Below are positions 1 through 7,740 of a DNA stretch of 14,813 nucleotides, one piece after another; positions within the stretch are counted from its first letter, which is position 1; each line of letters opens with the position of its first letter. Source of the DNA: Prevotellaceae bacterium (GTDB taxonomy: Bacteria; Bacteroidota; Bacteroidia; Bacteroidales; UBA932); the NCBI GenBank assembly GCA_031264645.1, contig JAISDR010000087.1:1-14813 (forward strand), in the 5' to 3' direction. The position numbers and the translations under genes were made by a program. The notes under the pieces were generated by a model that saw only the letters and a program-made list of their open reading frames with translations, made no database searches and was not told where the DNA came from.

Positions 1-1
1 T

Positions 2-76
2 TATCTTTCCGTGAGCGGAACAGTAATCAAAACTTCTTTTTCGGGACTGGAAGTATCTGATATATTGGATTATTAA
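2..76 (+). CDS. C-terminal fragment of an upstream gene (unidentified)
   Basis: An open frame enters from the left edge and ends at TAA 74-76, giving a 24-residue tail that ends LEVSDILDY. The alternation of hydrophobic and polar residues looks like real protein, and the thrS promoter begins about 30 bases after the stop, which fits a gene end. The piece is too short to identify or to prove coding, and other frames are also partly open. This is a weak call based on position and composition only. Confidence 0.35.
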   Translation, partial: YLSVSGTVIKTSFSGLEVSDILDY

Positions 77-88
77 AAAATTTTGATG

Positions 89-115
89 TTTGAATAAATA
101 AAAATATTACTTTTG
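89..115 (+). promoter_or_regulatory. Bacteroidota-type promoter of thrS
   Basis: TACTTTTG at 108-115 matches the Bacteroidota -7 consensus TAnnTTTG. TTTG at 89-92 could be the -33 element, although the 15-base spacer is shorter than usual; an alternative TTTG at 82-85 gives 22 bases. Transcription would start around 120-123, leaving a leader of about 20 A/T-rich bases before the thrS ATG. No Shine-Dalgarno sequence or T-box is present. Confidence 0.65.
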
Positions 116-141
116 CGACCTAAATACACGAAATTATTTAT

Positions 142-2079
142 ATGGTTAAAATTACATTTCCCGACGGGGCTATAAAAGAGTATAATAAGGGAATAACAGG
201 ATTGGAAATTGCACAGAGCATCAATCCGCGACTTGCGAGCGAAGTTTTATCGATAGGAGTTAACGGTCGAACCATGGATCTCACTCGTCCGATAGAAGAA
301 GATGCTGAAATTAAGTTATATAAATGGGATGACGATGAAGGGAAACGGACATTCTGGCATTCATCCTCGCATCTTATGGCAGAAGCGCTGGAAGCCACAT
401 TTCCGGGAGTCAAGTTCGGGATAGGACCGAGCATCGAAAGCGGATTCTACTATGACGTCGATTTGGGAGAACACATTATTACAGAGGCGGATTTAAAGAA
501 AATCGAAGACAAAATGCTGGAGTTTGCACGCGAAAAGCAGCAGTATCTTCGCCGCGACGTGAGCAAGTCCGAAGCATGGAAAACATATACCGAAAAGGGA
601 GACGAATACAAAATCGAACTGATCAACGATTTGCAGGACGGGACAATAACATTTTACACCAACGGGAATTTTACCGATTTGTGCCGTGGACCGCATCTGC
701 CGAGCACAGAGCCGATCAGGGCAATCAAGCTCACCGCAATCGCCGGAGCATACTGGCGGGGCAACGAGAAAAACAAAATGCTTACCCGCATATACGGCAT
801 AACATTTCCCAGGAAAAAGCTTCTGGACGAATATCTTGCGATGATGGAGGAAGCGAAAAAGCGCGATCACCGTAAAGTCGGCAAGGAACTGGAACTGTTC
901 ACCTTTTCGCAAAAAGTAGGACAGGGTTTGCCCCTCTGGTTGCCGAAAGGCGCCGCGCTGCGCGAAAGGCTGGAAGTTTTTCTGCGGAATCTGCAAAAGA
1001 AGGGCGGATATCTGCAGGTCATAACTCCGCATATCGGGCAAAAGGAACTGTACGTTACTTCGGGACATTACGCAAAATATGGCGCCGATTCTTTTCAGCC
1101 GATCAAAACCCCGCAGGAAGGCGAGGAATTTCTTTTGAAACCGATGAACTGTCCGCATCATTGCGAAATATACAAGTCCAAACCGCACTCATACAAGGAT
1201 CTTCCCATACGGCTTGCAGAATTTGGCACCGTGTACAGGTACGAACAGAGCGGCGAGCTGCACGGATTGACAAGAGTGAGAGGCTTTACGCAGGACGACG
1301 CGCACATTTTCTGCCGTCCCGACCAGTTGAAGGAAGAGTTCTGCAAAGTAATCGACATCGTTCTGTATATCTTTAAAATACTGAAGTTTGGAGATTATAT
1401 TGCGCAGGTATCCCTGCGCGATCCAAATAATAAGGACAAGTATATCGGCTCGGACGAAAACTGGGAAAAAGCTGAGAATGCGATAATTGAAGCTGCCGGG
1501 GAAAAGGGCTTGAAAACTGTTGTCGTGAAAGGCGAAGCGGCTTTTTACGGTCCGAAACTCGATTTTATGGTCAAGGACGCCATCGGTCGCAAATGGCAGC
1601 TGGGAACAATTCAGGTAGACTATAATCTGCCCGAGCGTTTTGATTTGGAATACGTTGGAGGAGACGACAAGCGCCACAGACCCGTGATGATTCACCGGGC
1701 GCCCTTCGGTTCGATGGAGCGTTTTGTCGCGGTGCTGATTGAGCATACGGGCGGGAAATTTCCGCTCTGGCTTATTCCCGAACAGGCGGCTGTTTTGCCC
1801 GTAAGCGGGAAATATAACGAATACGCGCACAGGCTTGCCCGGCTGCTCGACGAAAGCGATGTGCGCTGTACGGTTGACGACAGGAACGAAACCATTGGAA
1901 AACGCATACGCGAAAACGAGCTGAAACGCGTGCCCTACCTGCTGATTGTCGGCGAAAAAGAAGAGCAGTCCGGAACAATTGCAGTACGCCGGCAGGGCGA
2001 AGGAGACAAGGGCGTATTTACTGTAGATGAATTTGTTAAGCATATAAAAAATGAAGTTAAGGACGAACTGACGATTTAA
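142..2079 (+). CDS. thrS: Threonyl-tRNA synthetase
   Basis: Cytoplasmic class II aminoacyl-tRNA synthetase that charges tRNA-Thr with threonine and edits mischarged serine. The 645 residues are full length for bacteria. Visible in order: TGS domain (1-61); editing domain with H73/H77 and C181/H185; and the catalytic core. The core has the zinc ligands C337 (in MNCPHH), H388 (in QDDAHIF) and H518 (in VMIHRA), motif 2 Arg366 in YRYE, and motif 3 Arg527 in GSMERF. The anticodon-binding domain covers about 545-645, with GKRIRENE and [11 protein letters not shown]. The start fits the E. coli numbering of the editing histidines. It follows a promoter by about 20 bases. The next gene is a regulator, not infC-rpmI-rplT, which commonly follow thrS in Bacteroidota. 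All catalytic and zinc residues are intact. Confidence 0.98.
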   Translation: MVKITFPDGAIKEYNKGITGLEIAQSINPRLASEVLSIGVNGRTMDLTRPIEEDAEIKLYKWDDDEGKRTFWHSSSHLMAEALEATFPGVKFGIGPSIESGFYYDVDLGEHIITEADLKKIEDKMLEFAREKQQYLRRDVSKSEAWKTYTEKGDEYKIELINDLQDGTITFYTNGNFTDLCRGPHLPSTEPIRAIKLTAIAGAYWRGNEKNKMLTRIYGITFPRKKLLDEYLAMMEEAKKRDHRKVGKELELFTFSQKVGQGLPLWLPKGAALRERLEVFLRNLQKKGGYLQVITPHIGQKELYVTSGHYAKYGADSFQPIKTPQEGEEFLLKPMNCPHHCEIYKSKPHSYKDLPIRLAEFGTVYRYEQSGELHGLTRVRGFTQDDAHIFCRPDQLKEEFCKVIDIVLYIFKILKFGDYIAQVSLRDPNNKDKYIGSDENWEKAENAIIEAAGEKGLKTVVVKGEAAFYGPKLDFMVKDAIGRKWQLGTIQVDYNLPERFDLEYVGGDDKRHRPVMIHRAPFGSMERFVAVLIEHTGGKFPLWLIPEQAAVLPVSGKYNEYAHRLARLLDESDVRCTVDDRNETIGKRIRENELKRVPYLLIVGEKEEQSGTIAVRRQGEGDKGVFTVDEFVKHIKNEVKDELTI

Positions 2080-2109
2080 CTTCTATATGGATAAGTGAAC
2101 ATAAAGGTA

Positions 2110-2117
2110 TAATTTTC
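2110..2117 (+). promoter_or_regulatory. Possible weak promoter upstream of the HTH regulator
   Basis: TAATTTTC at 2110-2117 differs from TAnnTTTG at one base and sits 25 bases before the start codon of the regulator. No convincing -33 element lies upstream. If it is not functional, the regulator would be transcribed from the thrS promoter, since only 63 bases separate the two genes and no terminator hairpin is seen between them. Confidence 0.3.
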
Positions 2118-2142
2118 GTTTGATTTTAATGATTATAGAGTC

Positions 2143-2790
2143 ATGGAAGGAGAAGAAAACAGTCGTAAAAGAATTGGGAAAAAAATTAAGGAATTGAGGT
2201 TGGTGAAAGGGTTCTCGAAACAGAAACTTGCAAACCTGACGGATATTTCTTCGGCAAGCGTCGCACGCATGGAAGCGGGACGCCATTCTGTCGGAATTGA
2301 TACTTTAGCTAAGATTGCCAAAGTTCTGGATTGCCATCTGGAAATTGTCGAAAACGGGAAACTGAGAATCGAAGACCGGGAATGGCAAAGCGAAAGGGAA
2401 AGAATTTTACTCCAGTTGAAAGACATAAGAGTAGAAAAAAACATCAGGCAGCACAAATTCGCCGAGATGCTTGGAATTGCCTGCTGCAACATGTCGTTGA
2501 TCGAATCGGCGAAACGTTCGTCGGGCGTCGAACTGATCTCGCGTATTGCGGAACTGCTGGGCTGCAGTCTGGAAATCATGAGCGCTCAGGAACGCAACGC
2601 CATGACGATTAAAAAGATTAAAAACTGTAAGGAATTATCTCAGTATGAAATTGATTTCTTGAAAGAAAATCATAAAAAACCGCTTTCGTTCCTGAAGGAT
2701 AAACTCGAAAGATCGGAAATGGATATAAAAAACAAGATGCAAAAGCTGAATTTGAGATGCATACAGGACAAGCGACCACGAAAGAAATAA
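2143..2790 (+). CDS. Tandem XRE-family HTH regulator with an HTH-like C-terminus
   Basis: Predicted cytoplasmic DNA-binding regulator of 215 residues. Two Cro/CI-type HTH_3 domains lie in tandem. The first (about 11-69) has IKELRLVKGFSKQKLANLT and the scaffold-recognition segment SASVARMEAGRHS. The second (about 87-146) has LKDIRVEKNIRQHKFAEML and NMSLIESAKRSSGVELI. Each ends in a similar beta tail, CHLEIVE and CSLEIMS, so the pair probably arose by internal duplication. Residues 164-205 (LSQYEIDFLKENHKKP... LERSEMDIKNKMQKLNL) resemble a Myb/homeodomain-like HTH with the pattern E-I-x-F-L-x-E-N. There is no sensor, peptidase or membrane segment. The peptidase gene starts 9 bases after the stop, so the two are probably cotranscribed. 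The targets are unknown. The XRE domains are clear; the third HTH is inference. Confidence 0.85.
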   Translation: MEGEENSRKRIGKKIKELRLVKGFSKQKLANLTDISSASVARMEAGRHSVGIDTLAKIAKVLDCHLEIVENGKLRIEDREWQSERERILLQLKDIRVEKNIRQHKFAEMLGIACCNMSLIESAKRSSGVELISRIAELLGCSLEIMSAQERNAMTIKKIKNCKELSQYEIDFLKENHKKPLSFLKDKLERSEMDIKNKMQKLNLRCIQDKRPRKK

Positions 2791-2799
2791 TATATAAAA

Positions 2800-5715
2800 A
2801 TGTATATGAAAAAGTTTCCATCTTTGATTTTGGCAGCCGTAATTGTGCTGCTTGTTTCCTGTACTGACACTGACAATGCGAAGTACAGGTACGAAACGGT
2901 TGCGGGCGATCCGCTGAACGCGCGGATATATACCCTCGATAACGGTCTGAAAGTCTATCTGTCGGTAAACAAAAGCAGACCGAGAATCCAGACATATATC
3001 GGCGTCAGGGTGGGCGGTAAAAACGATCCCGCCGAGACTACGGGTCTGGCTCACTATTTCGAACACCTGATGTTTAAGGGTACTGAAAAAGTCGGGACCT
3101 CAAATTACGAAACGGAAAAGCCTCTGCTTGATAAAATCGAGGAACTGTTTGAGGTTTACAGGAAAACAGCGGACGAAAACGAACGGAAAGCCCTGTATGC
3201 CCGGATTGACAGCGTGTCGCAGGAAGCCGCCAAAATCGCCATTCCAAACGAGTACGACAAATTGATGAACAGCATAGGTTCGGAAAATACGAATGCGTTT
3301 ACCTCATACGACGTTACGGCATACGTGGAAAATATCCCTTCGAACCAGATAGAAAACTGGGCGGAAGTCGAAGCCGACCGTTTCACAAATCCGGTTATAC
3401 GCCTGTTTCATACCGAACTGGAGACTGTGTATGAGGAATATAACATGAGCCTTACAGACGATATGAGCAAAGTGTTTGACACTGTCCTGTCCGCTCTGTT
3501 TCCCCATCATCCATACGGAAAACAGACGATACTCGGATCTCAGGAGCATCTGAAAAATCCTTCGATATCGAATATCAAGAAATATTTTGACGTTTACTAT
3601 GTGCCTAATAATATGGCAATATGTATGGTTGGCGATTTGGATCCCGACAGGACGGTAAGGATTATCGACAAGTATTTCGGGAAATTTACGGGCAAGGACG
3701 TTCCCAAACTGAAAACGGCGTCCGAAAAGCCGATAACTACTCCGATTATTAAGGAAATTGTCGGACTTGAGGCTGAAAACATCCTGATTGCATACCGCTT
3801 GCCGGGCGCAAACAGCAGGGACGCCGCAATTCTCGAGTTTGTCGATTATATTCTGACAAACGGGGACGCCGGGCTAATTGACTTGAATTTAGTGCAGAAG
3901 CAAAAACTTCTGAGCGGAGGAAGCGGCGTCGAGAATCTCGCGGATTACAGCATTTTCGTCCTGATGGGAACTCCGAAAGAGGGACAGTCGCTGGACGAGG
4001 TGCGCAATTTGCTGCTCGGACAGGTGGAACTGTTGAAAAAGGGAGAATTTGAAGACTGGCTGATGGAAGCTGTTATCAATAATTTCAGACTGGCAAAATA
4101 CTATCAGCAGCAGGAATCCGGCTATGCGGCAAGTATGCTTCTCAATTCTTTCGTGAACGAAATCAACTGGGCGGATCAGGTCGGCATGATTGATTTTCAG
4201 TCGAAACTGACAAAGCAGGACCTTATTGATTTCTGTAACAAGTATTTTAACGACAATTATGTTGCTGTTTACAAGAGACAGGGAAGTCCGGAACAGAAGA
4301 AAATAGACAAGCCGCAGATTACTCCGATTCCGACAAACAGGGATAAGGAAAGTTCTTTCCTTGCCGAATACAGGTCGCGCGAAGCGCCTGCCATCGAGCC
4401 TGTTTTTGTAGATTATGACAAGGATATGTCGAAGTTAAAAGCAAAGAGCGAGGTCGAAATCCTTTACAAGCAGAATATGACGAATCCTTTGTTTTCAATG
4501 AATTATGTTTTCGAAATGGGAAACAGCAGCGATAAGCTTCTGGGAACGGCATTCAGCTATCTGGATTATCTCGGCACGTCGAAACATTCGGCAGAGGAAA
4601 TAAAGAGCGAGTTTTACAGGATGGCATGTTCTTTCGGGGTATCCGCATCGAATGACCGGGTTTATGTGTCAATCAGCGGTTTAAGCGATAATTTCGAGAA
4701 GGCGCTGGCATTGCTGGAAGAACGTTTGGCTGACGCTGTGGTCGATGCTCAGGCATGGAAAAATATGGTTTCCGACATTTTGAAGTCAAGGGTGGACGCA
4801 AAGGCAAATCAGAGGACAAACTTCTCGCAGCTTGTCAATTACGGACAGTGGGGAGAGAAATCCGCCGCGACGAATATTCCTTCGGCGGAGGAACTGGAAT
4901 CGCTTGATCCTCAAGTTCTGGTCGACAAGATTAAATCGCTTAAAAACTACGAGCATGTGATACTGTATTATGGTCCGATGTCGAAGGAACAGATAGTGGA
5001 AACCGTAAACAAAAATCATGCTGTTGCCGACAGGTTACAGCCGGCGCTCGAGGCGATTAAATTTGTCGAGCAGGAAACAAACGAGAACAGGGTTTATCTG
5101 GCTCATTATGACGCAAAACAAATCTATTTCTCAATGACCTCAAAGGGCGAAAAGGGATATAACAAGTCAATAGAACCCGACCGTCAAATGTATAACAATT
5201 ATTTCGGCGGCGGAATGAACGGTATTGTGTTTCAGGAAATGCGCGAAGCAAGAGGACTGGCGTACAGCGCTGGAGCTTCGTATTCTTCGCCAAACAAGCC
5301 GGACAGGTCGTACTATCTGAAAACAATGATAGCCACGCAAACCGACAAGCTCGCGGATGCATGCGCTGCATTTCTCGATATACTGAACAATATGCCCGAA
5401 TCGGAAAAGGCGTTCGATCTGGCTAAGGAAGGTATTCTCTCAAATATTCGCACGGGAAGGACACTGCGCGAAGCCGTGCTGTGGAACTATCTTGCCGCTA
5501 AAGAGTTCGGCTATGACTATGATTCCCGGAAAGATGTTTTCGAAAAGGTGAAGAATATGACTTTGAACGATGTGAAGGCTTTTCAGGAGAAATATGTGAA
5601 GAATATTCCGTATACGTACTGCATTCTTGGCGATACAAATGACATGGATATGAACTTCCTGAATAGTCTGGGCAAGGTTCGAAAACTTACGCAGGAAGAA
5701 ATCTTTGGATATTAA
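2800..5715 (+). CDS. M16 (pitrilysin/insulinase) family zinc peptidase, lipoprotein
   Basis: A 971-residue two-half M16 metallopeptidase predicted to be lipid-anchored in the cell envelope, where it probably degrades peptides. The signal peptide ends in the lipobox LVSC with C21 lipidated. The ATG at 2806 (residue 3) is an equally good start. The N-terminal half carries the inverted zinc motif HYFEH (H85, E88, H89); the distal Glu ligand lies in FHTELETVYEEYN (204-215), after a charged helical insertion of roughly 100-160. The second half (from about 550) has lost the motif: the equivalent segment reads AFSYLDYLGT (584-593). It keeps the substrate-contact motif MREARGLAYS (814-823), typical of the non-catalytic half. 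Substrate and partners cannot be told from the sequence. Confidence 0.93.
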   Translation: MYMKKFPSLILAAVIVLLVSCTDTDNAKYRYETVAGDPLNARIYTLDNGLKVYLSVNKSRPRIQTYIGVRVGGKNDPAETTGLAHYFEHLMFKGTEKVGTSNYETEKPLLDKIEELFEVYRKTADENERKALYARIDSVSQEAAKIAIPNEYDKLMNSIGSENTNAFTSYDVTAYVENIPSNQIENWAEVEADRFTNPVIRLFHTELETVYEEYNMSLTDDMSKVFDTVLSALFPHHPYGKQTILGSQEHLKNPSISNIKKYFDVYYVPNNMAICMVGDLDPDRTVRIIDKYFGKFTGKDVPKLKTASEKPITTPIIKEIVGLEAENILIAYRLPGANSRDAAILEFVDYILTNGDAGLIDLNLVQKQKLLSGGSGVENLADYSIFVLMGTPKEGQSLDEVRNLLLGQVELLKKGEFEDWLMEAVINNFRLAKYYQQQESGYAASMLLNSFVNEINWADQVGMIDFQSKLTKQDLIDFCNKYFNDNYVAVYKRQGSPEQKKIDKPQITPIPTNRDKESSFLAEYRSREAPAIEPVFVDYDKDMSKLKAKSEVEILYKQNMTNPLFSMNYVFEMGNSSDKLLGTAFSYLDYLGTSKHSAEEIKSEFYRMACSFGVSASNDRVYVSISGLSDNFEKALALLEERLADAVVDAQAWKNMVSDILKSRVDAKANQRTNFSQLVNYGQWGEKSAATNIPSAEELESLDPQVLVDKIKSLKNYEHVILYYGPMSKEQIVETVNKNHAVADRLQPALEAIKFVEQETNENRVYLAHYDAKQIYFSMTSKGEKGYNKSIEPDRQMYNNYFGGGMNGIVFQEMREARGLAYSAGASYSSPNKPDRSYYLKTMIATQTDKLADACAAFLDILNNMPESEKAFDLAKEGILSNIRTGRTLREAVLWNYLAAKEFGYDYDSRKDVFEKVKNMTLNDVKAFQEKYVKNIPYTYCILGDTNDMDMNFLNSLGKVRKLTQEEIFGY

Positions 5716-5756
5716 GCGAATAAATAATATATTATAATAAATCAAATTGTATAAAT

Positions 5757-6308
5757 ATGGGTAAAAAAGCTGTAATTGTGGTAGACATGCTAAATGATTT
5801 TGTGAGCGGCTCGCTTGGCTGCGACCGTGCAAAAGCAGTTGTTCCGGCAATCCGGAAACTGGTGCATGCTGCCCGTGAAAACGGTGTATATGTCGTGTAT
5901 TCAAACGACTGTCACATCAAGGATGTTGACGCCGAACTGAAACTTTGGGGCGATCATGCTATCAAGGGTACGTATGGCGCTGAAGTCATCGAAGAACTCA
6001 AGCCGGAGGGGATTGATTTTGTCGTGCCTAAAAGAAGGTATAGCGGATTTTTCCAAACCGACTTGCATCTCTTGCTGAAAGAGCTTGGAGTAGATACTGT
6101 TATCATGACAGGCCTCCATGCGCACATGTGCGTACGCCATACTTCGGCAGATGCATACTGCTGGGGATTCAATATCGTTGTTCCGAAAGATGCGACCGAT
6201 TCCTTTACGGAAGAGGATTATAACTATGGCATCAAATACCTTAAAGAAGTCTATGGCGCGGAAATTACAAGCGTTGACGATTTAATTGCTTCTTTCGCAA
6301 AAAAATGA
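5757..6308 (+). CDS. Isochorismatase-fold cysteine hydrolase, nicotinamidase-like
   Basis: Cytoplasmic amidohydrolase of 183 residues, a usual length for the family. The catalytic triad is visible: D10 in VVDMLNDF, K92 in VVPKRRYSGF and nucleophile C125 in GLHAHMCVRHT, preceded by the family's cis-peptide region. A metal site like that of nicotinamidases also appears: D51 and H53 in SNDCHI and H67 in LWGDHAIKGTYGAEVI, which aligns with the W-P-x-H-C-V-Q-x-T-x-G-A-E segment of known nicotinamidases. The loop between H53 and W64 is shorter than in the classic enzymes. Hydrolysis of nicotinamide to nicotinate for NAD salvage is therefore the best guess, but a related amide cannot be excluded. 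It starts 41 A/T-rich bases after the peptidase gene and ends before a convergent terminator. Confidence 0.85.
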   Translation: MGKKAVIVVDMLNDFVSGSLGCDRAKAVVPAIRKLVHAARENGVYVVYSNDCHIKDVDAELKLWGDHAIKGTYGAEVIEELKPEGIDFVVPKRRYSGFFQTDLHLLLKELGVDTVIMTGLHAHMCVRHTSADAYCWGFNIVVPKDATDSFTEEDYNYGIKYLKEVYGAEITSVDDLIASFAKK

Positions 6309-6335
6309 GGTAAACAAGTACCGGAAAAGACAAAA

Positions 6336-6366
6336 TTACGCTCGCGGCATGACGTCGCGAGCGTAA
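6336..6366. terminator. Bidirectional intrinsic terminator between convergent genes
   Basis: A perfect 11-bp stem, TTACGCTCGCG (6336-6346) with CGCGAGCGTAA (6356-6366), encloses a 9-base loop. It lies between the stop of the plus-strand hydrolase and the stop of the minus-strand binding protein. On the minus strand it is followed by TTTTGTCTTTT; on the plus strand the U-run is weaker (ATGTTTT). It probably serves both genes, more strongly the minus-strand one. Confidence 0.8.
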
Positions 6367-6396
6367 ATGTTTTGGAGAACACCAAAAGTATTTTTT

Positions 6397-7356
6397 TCAT
6401 TTATTACTCAGCAGTCTGTCGCCCAAAAGGTCTTTCTGCTCGGACAATGTTTTTTCGTCGATTTGGAGAAATCCAAATTCGTGATTGAATTTTTGTCCTT
6501 CCACTATGATCCACCGCAGGAATTGTTTTGCATTTGAATGTTCATCATGGACAAACCCGATATTGAGAACCGGCACAAGTTCAACCTTTTCCTTTTCGAG
6601 CAGGGATATTGTTTCGTCGAGATTTTCCGATTTGATAATCTCCAGATGGTCTTTCTTCACGTTCAGCGGGAGCAGCGAGATATCGTCCTTTAAGCGTCTG
6701 TCGTCCAAATTATATATGTAACTCAGATTGTTAAACGTTATTCCTGTCGGGTCTTTGCTGATTGCATGAAGCAGATAGATATCGTCGCCCTGAATTTTCT
6801 TTCCGCGAAAATCGGAAGACGTCAGCCCAAAATACGAAGCGAAAAGTGTTGCGCTCGAGGTTTTGCCGCTTCCCGAATAGACGGTAAGCTGCTCTTTCAG
6901 TCTGTCTTTCGACGAATCTTCGTCTTCAAGCGGATCATCAATGAAAAAGAGTTTTTTCAATTCCCGCTTACCGAATTTTTTTCTGGTAATTTGTTCATAC
7001 AGGGGATTTTTCTTCGTTGTTACGGGCAATAGCGCCGAACGTCCCACATATGTGATTGCTTTTCCATTTTCGCCGGAATTGTCGTTTTCTACATTGGCAA
7101 CAATGCGCAAATCAATGTTTTCAGAGTTTTTTTCAGCCCGTTTGACCTGTATTCCGGGATTCGTTTTATTGTACTCGGCTATCCACTTTTCCATCAGGAG
7201 CAAAGTGTATTTTGCACTTTCGACGTAAATCACCTGTGCGTCGTCATTATTGTTTCCGGCTTTTGCCGAACTGATTGTTACAGCGCTTAATACTGCCGCT
7301 ATAAATACTCTTGTAATAGTATGCATACATTTAACATATACTGTCATAAAATTCAT
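6397..7356 (-). CDS. PstS-like periplasmic substrate-binding protein (orphan)
   Basis: Periplasmic binding-protein fold of the PstS type, 319 residues from the first ATG. The signal peptide ends at AKA/GNNN (about 33/34). Starts at 7347 or 7326 are also possible; the last gives a more conventional 23-residue signal. Family-like segments are GKAITYVGRSALLPVT (99-114), YSGSGKTSSATLFASYFG (160-177), DPTGITFNNLSYIYN (202-216) and the C-terminal FLRWIIVEGQKFNHEFGFL (279-297). The first ligand loop, normally G-S-[ST]-T, reads VESAKYT here, so phosphate binding is uncertain. No pstC, pstA or pstB lies nearby. It may bind another anion or take part in a different envelope system. It has its own promoter and terminator, so it appears monocistronic. 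Confidence 0.8.
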   Translation of the reverse strand: MNFMTVYVKCMHTITRVFIAAVLSAVTISSAKAGNNNDDAQVIYVESAKYTLLLMEKWIAEYNKTNPGIQVKRAEKNSENIDLRIVANVENDNSGENGKAITYVGRSALLPVTTKKNPLYEQITRKKFGKRELKKLFFIDDPLEDEDSSKDRLKEQLTVYSGSGKTSSATLFASYFGLTSSDFRGKKIQGDDIYLLHAISKDPTGITFNNLSYIYNLDDRRLKDDISLLPLNVKKDHLEIIKSENLDETISLLEKEKVELVPVLNIGFVHDEHSNAKQFLRWIIVEGQKFNHEFGFLQIDEKTLSEQKDLLGDRLLSNK

Positions 7357-7369
7357 TTTTTTCAGGGGA

Positions 7370-7400
7370 CAAAATTATGGCGGATTTCAAAGTCTCGCAA
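7370..7400 (-). promoter_or_regulatory. Promoter of the PstS-like gene
   Basis: Read on the minus strand, TAATTTTG (plus-strand 7370-7377) matches TAnnTTTG exactly, and TTG (plus-strand 7398-7400) lies 20 bases upstream as a -33 element. The TAATTTTG box ends only 13 bases before the first ATG at 7356. This implies a very short or leaderless transcript if that ATG is used and slightly favours the ATGs at 7347 or 7326. Confidence 0.65.
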
Positions 7401-7486
7401 TACCATTTTTGTGGTATTTTTATTTTTGTGAATTTATCGGTTTGAATTTAAGGTATGCGAAATAAACAAAATATAACAGATTGTAA

Positions 7487-7640
7487 AACTCTGGATTGCT
7501 TCATGTGTCTCGACCTGCGGAAAGTTAAGAGTTAAGGAGCTAAAATCGTCCTGCCTTTCAGTCAGATATAGAGGGTAGTGTCTTCCGCAAGCTGCGCTTC
7601 GCTTGCATGCGGTTATGAAAATTTATCCCTTTCAGGCTGT
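7487..7640 (+). repeat. Diverged copy of composite palindromic repeat (locus 1)
   Basis: In order it contains AACTCTGGATTGCTTC (7487-7502), CGACCTGCGGAA (7511-7522), CCTGCCTTTCAG (7550-7561), a GC-rich hairpin from CCGCAAGC to GCTTGC (7585-7606) and GCGGTTATGAAAAT (7609-7622), followed by CCCTTTCAGG. The same words occur in the same order between 14136 and 14440. The arms here are no longer perfectly palindromic, so this looks like an older, decayed copy. Nothing in it codes for protein. Confidence 0.65.
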
Positions 7641-7703
7641 TATACTTTGAAGAATTTTGAACGAAGATTTTTTGAAAATTCGGTTTATGTAATAAACAAT
7701 TGT

Positions 7704-7711
7704 TACCTTTG
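7704..7711 (+). promoter_or_regulatory. Promoter -7 element of ugd
   Basis: TACCTTTG matches TAnnTTTG exactly, 29 bases before the ugd ATG. The -33 region is not convincing; GTTTATG around 7683-7689 is the nearest candidate. The leader is A/T-rich and lacks a Shine-Dalgarno sequence, as is usual in this phylum. Confidence 0.65.
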
Positions 7712-7740
7712 CACCCGCATTAAATGATGATTTAAGGATT

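Larger units (their letters stand above)
7378..7740. other. Intergenic region between divergent genes, with degraded repeat
   Basis: No convincing gene is present. Near the right end are the ugd promoter and leader. The centre (about 7487-7640) holds a diverged copy of the repeat block found at 14138-14440. The left part is A/T-rich and serves as the upstream region of the minus-strand binding protein. Short open frames here have no recognisable start context or protein-like composition. Confidence 0.7.

Noticed and set aside
116-141. T-box or other tRNA-sensing leader before thrS
   Set aside because: The leader is only about 20 bases, and no specifier stem or T-box sequence is present.
1189-2043. 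Long minus-strand frame opposite thrS
   Set aside because: It lies fully antisense to a clear synthetase gene, with no start context or family-like motifs.
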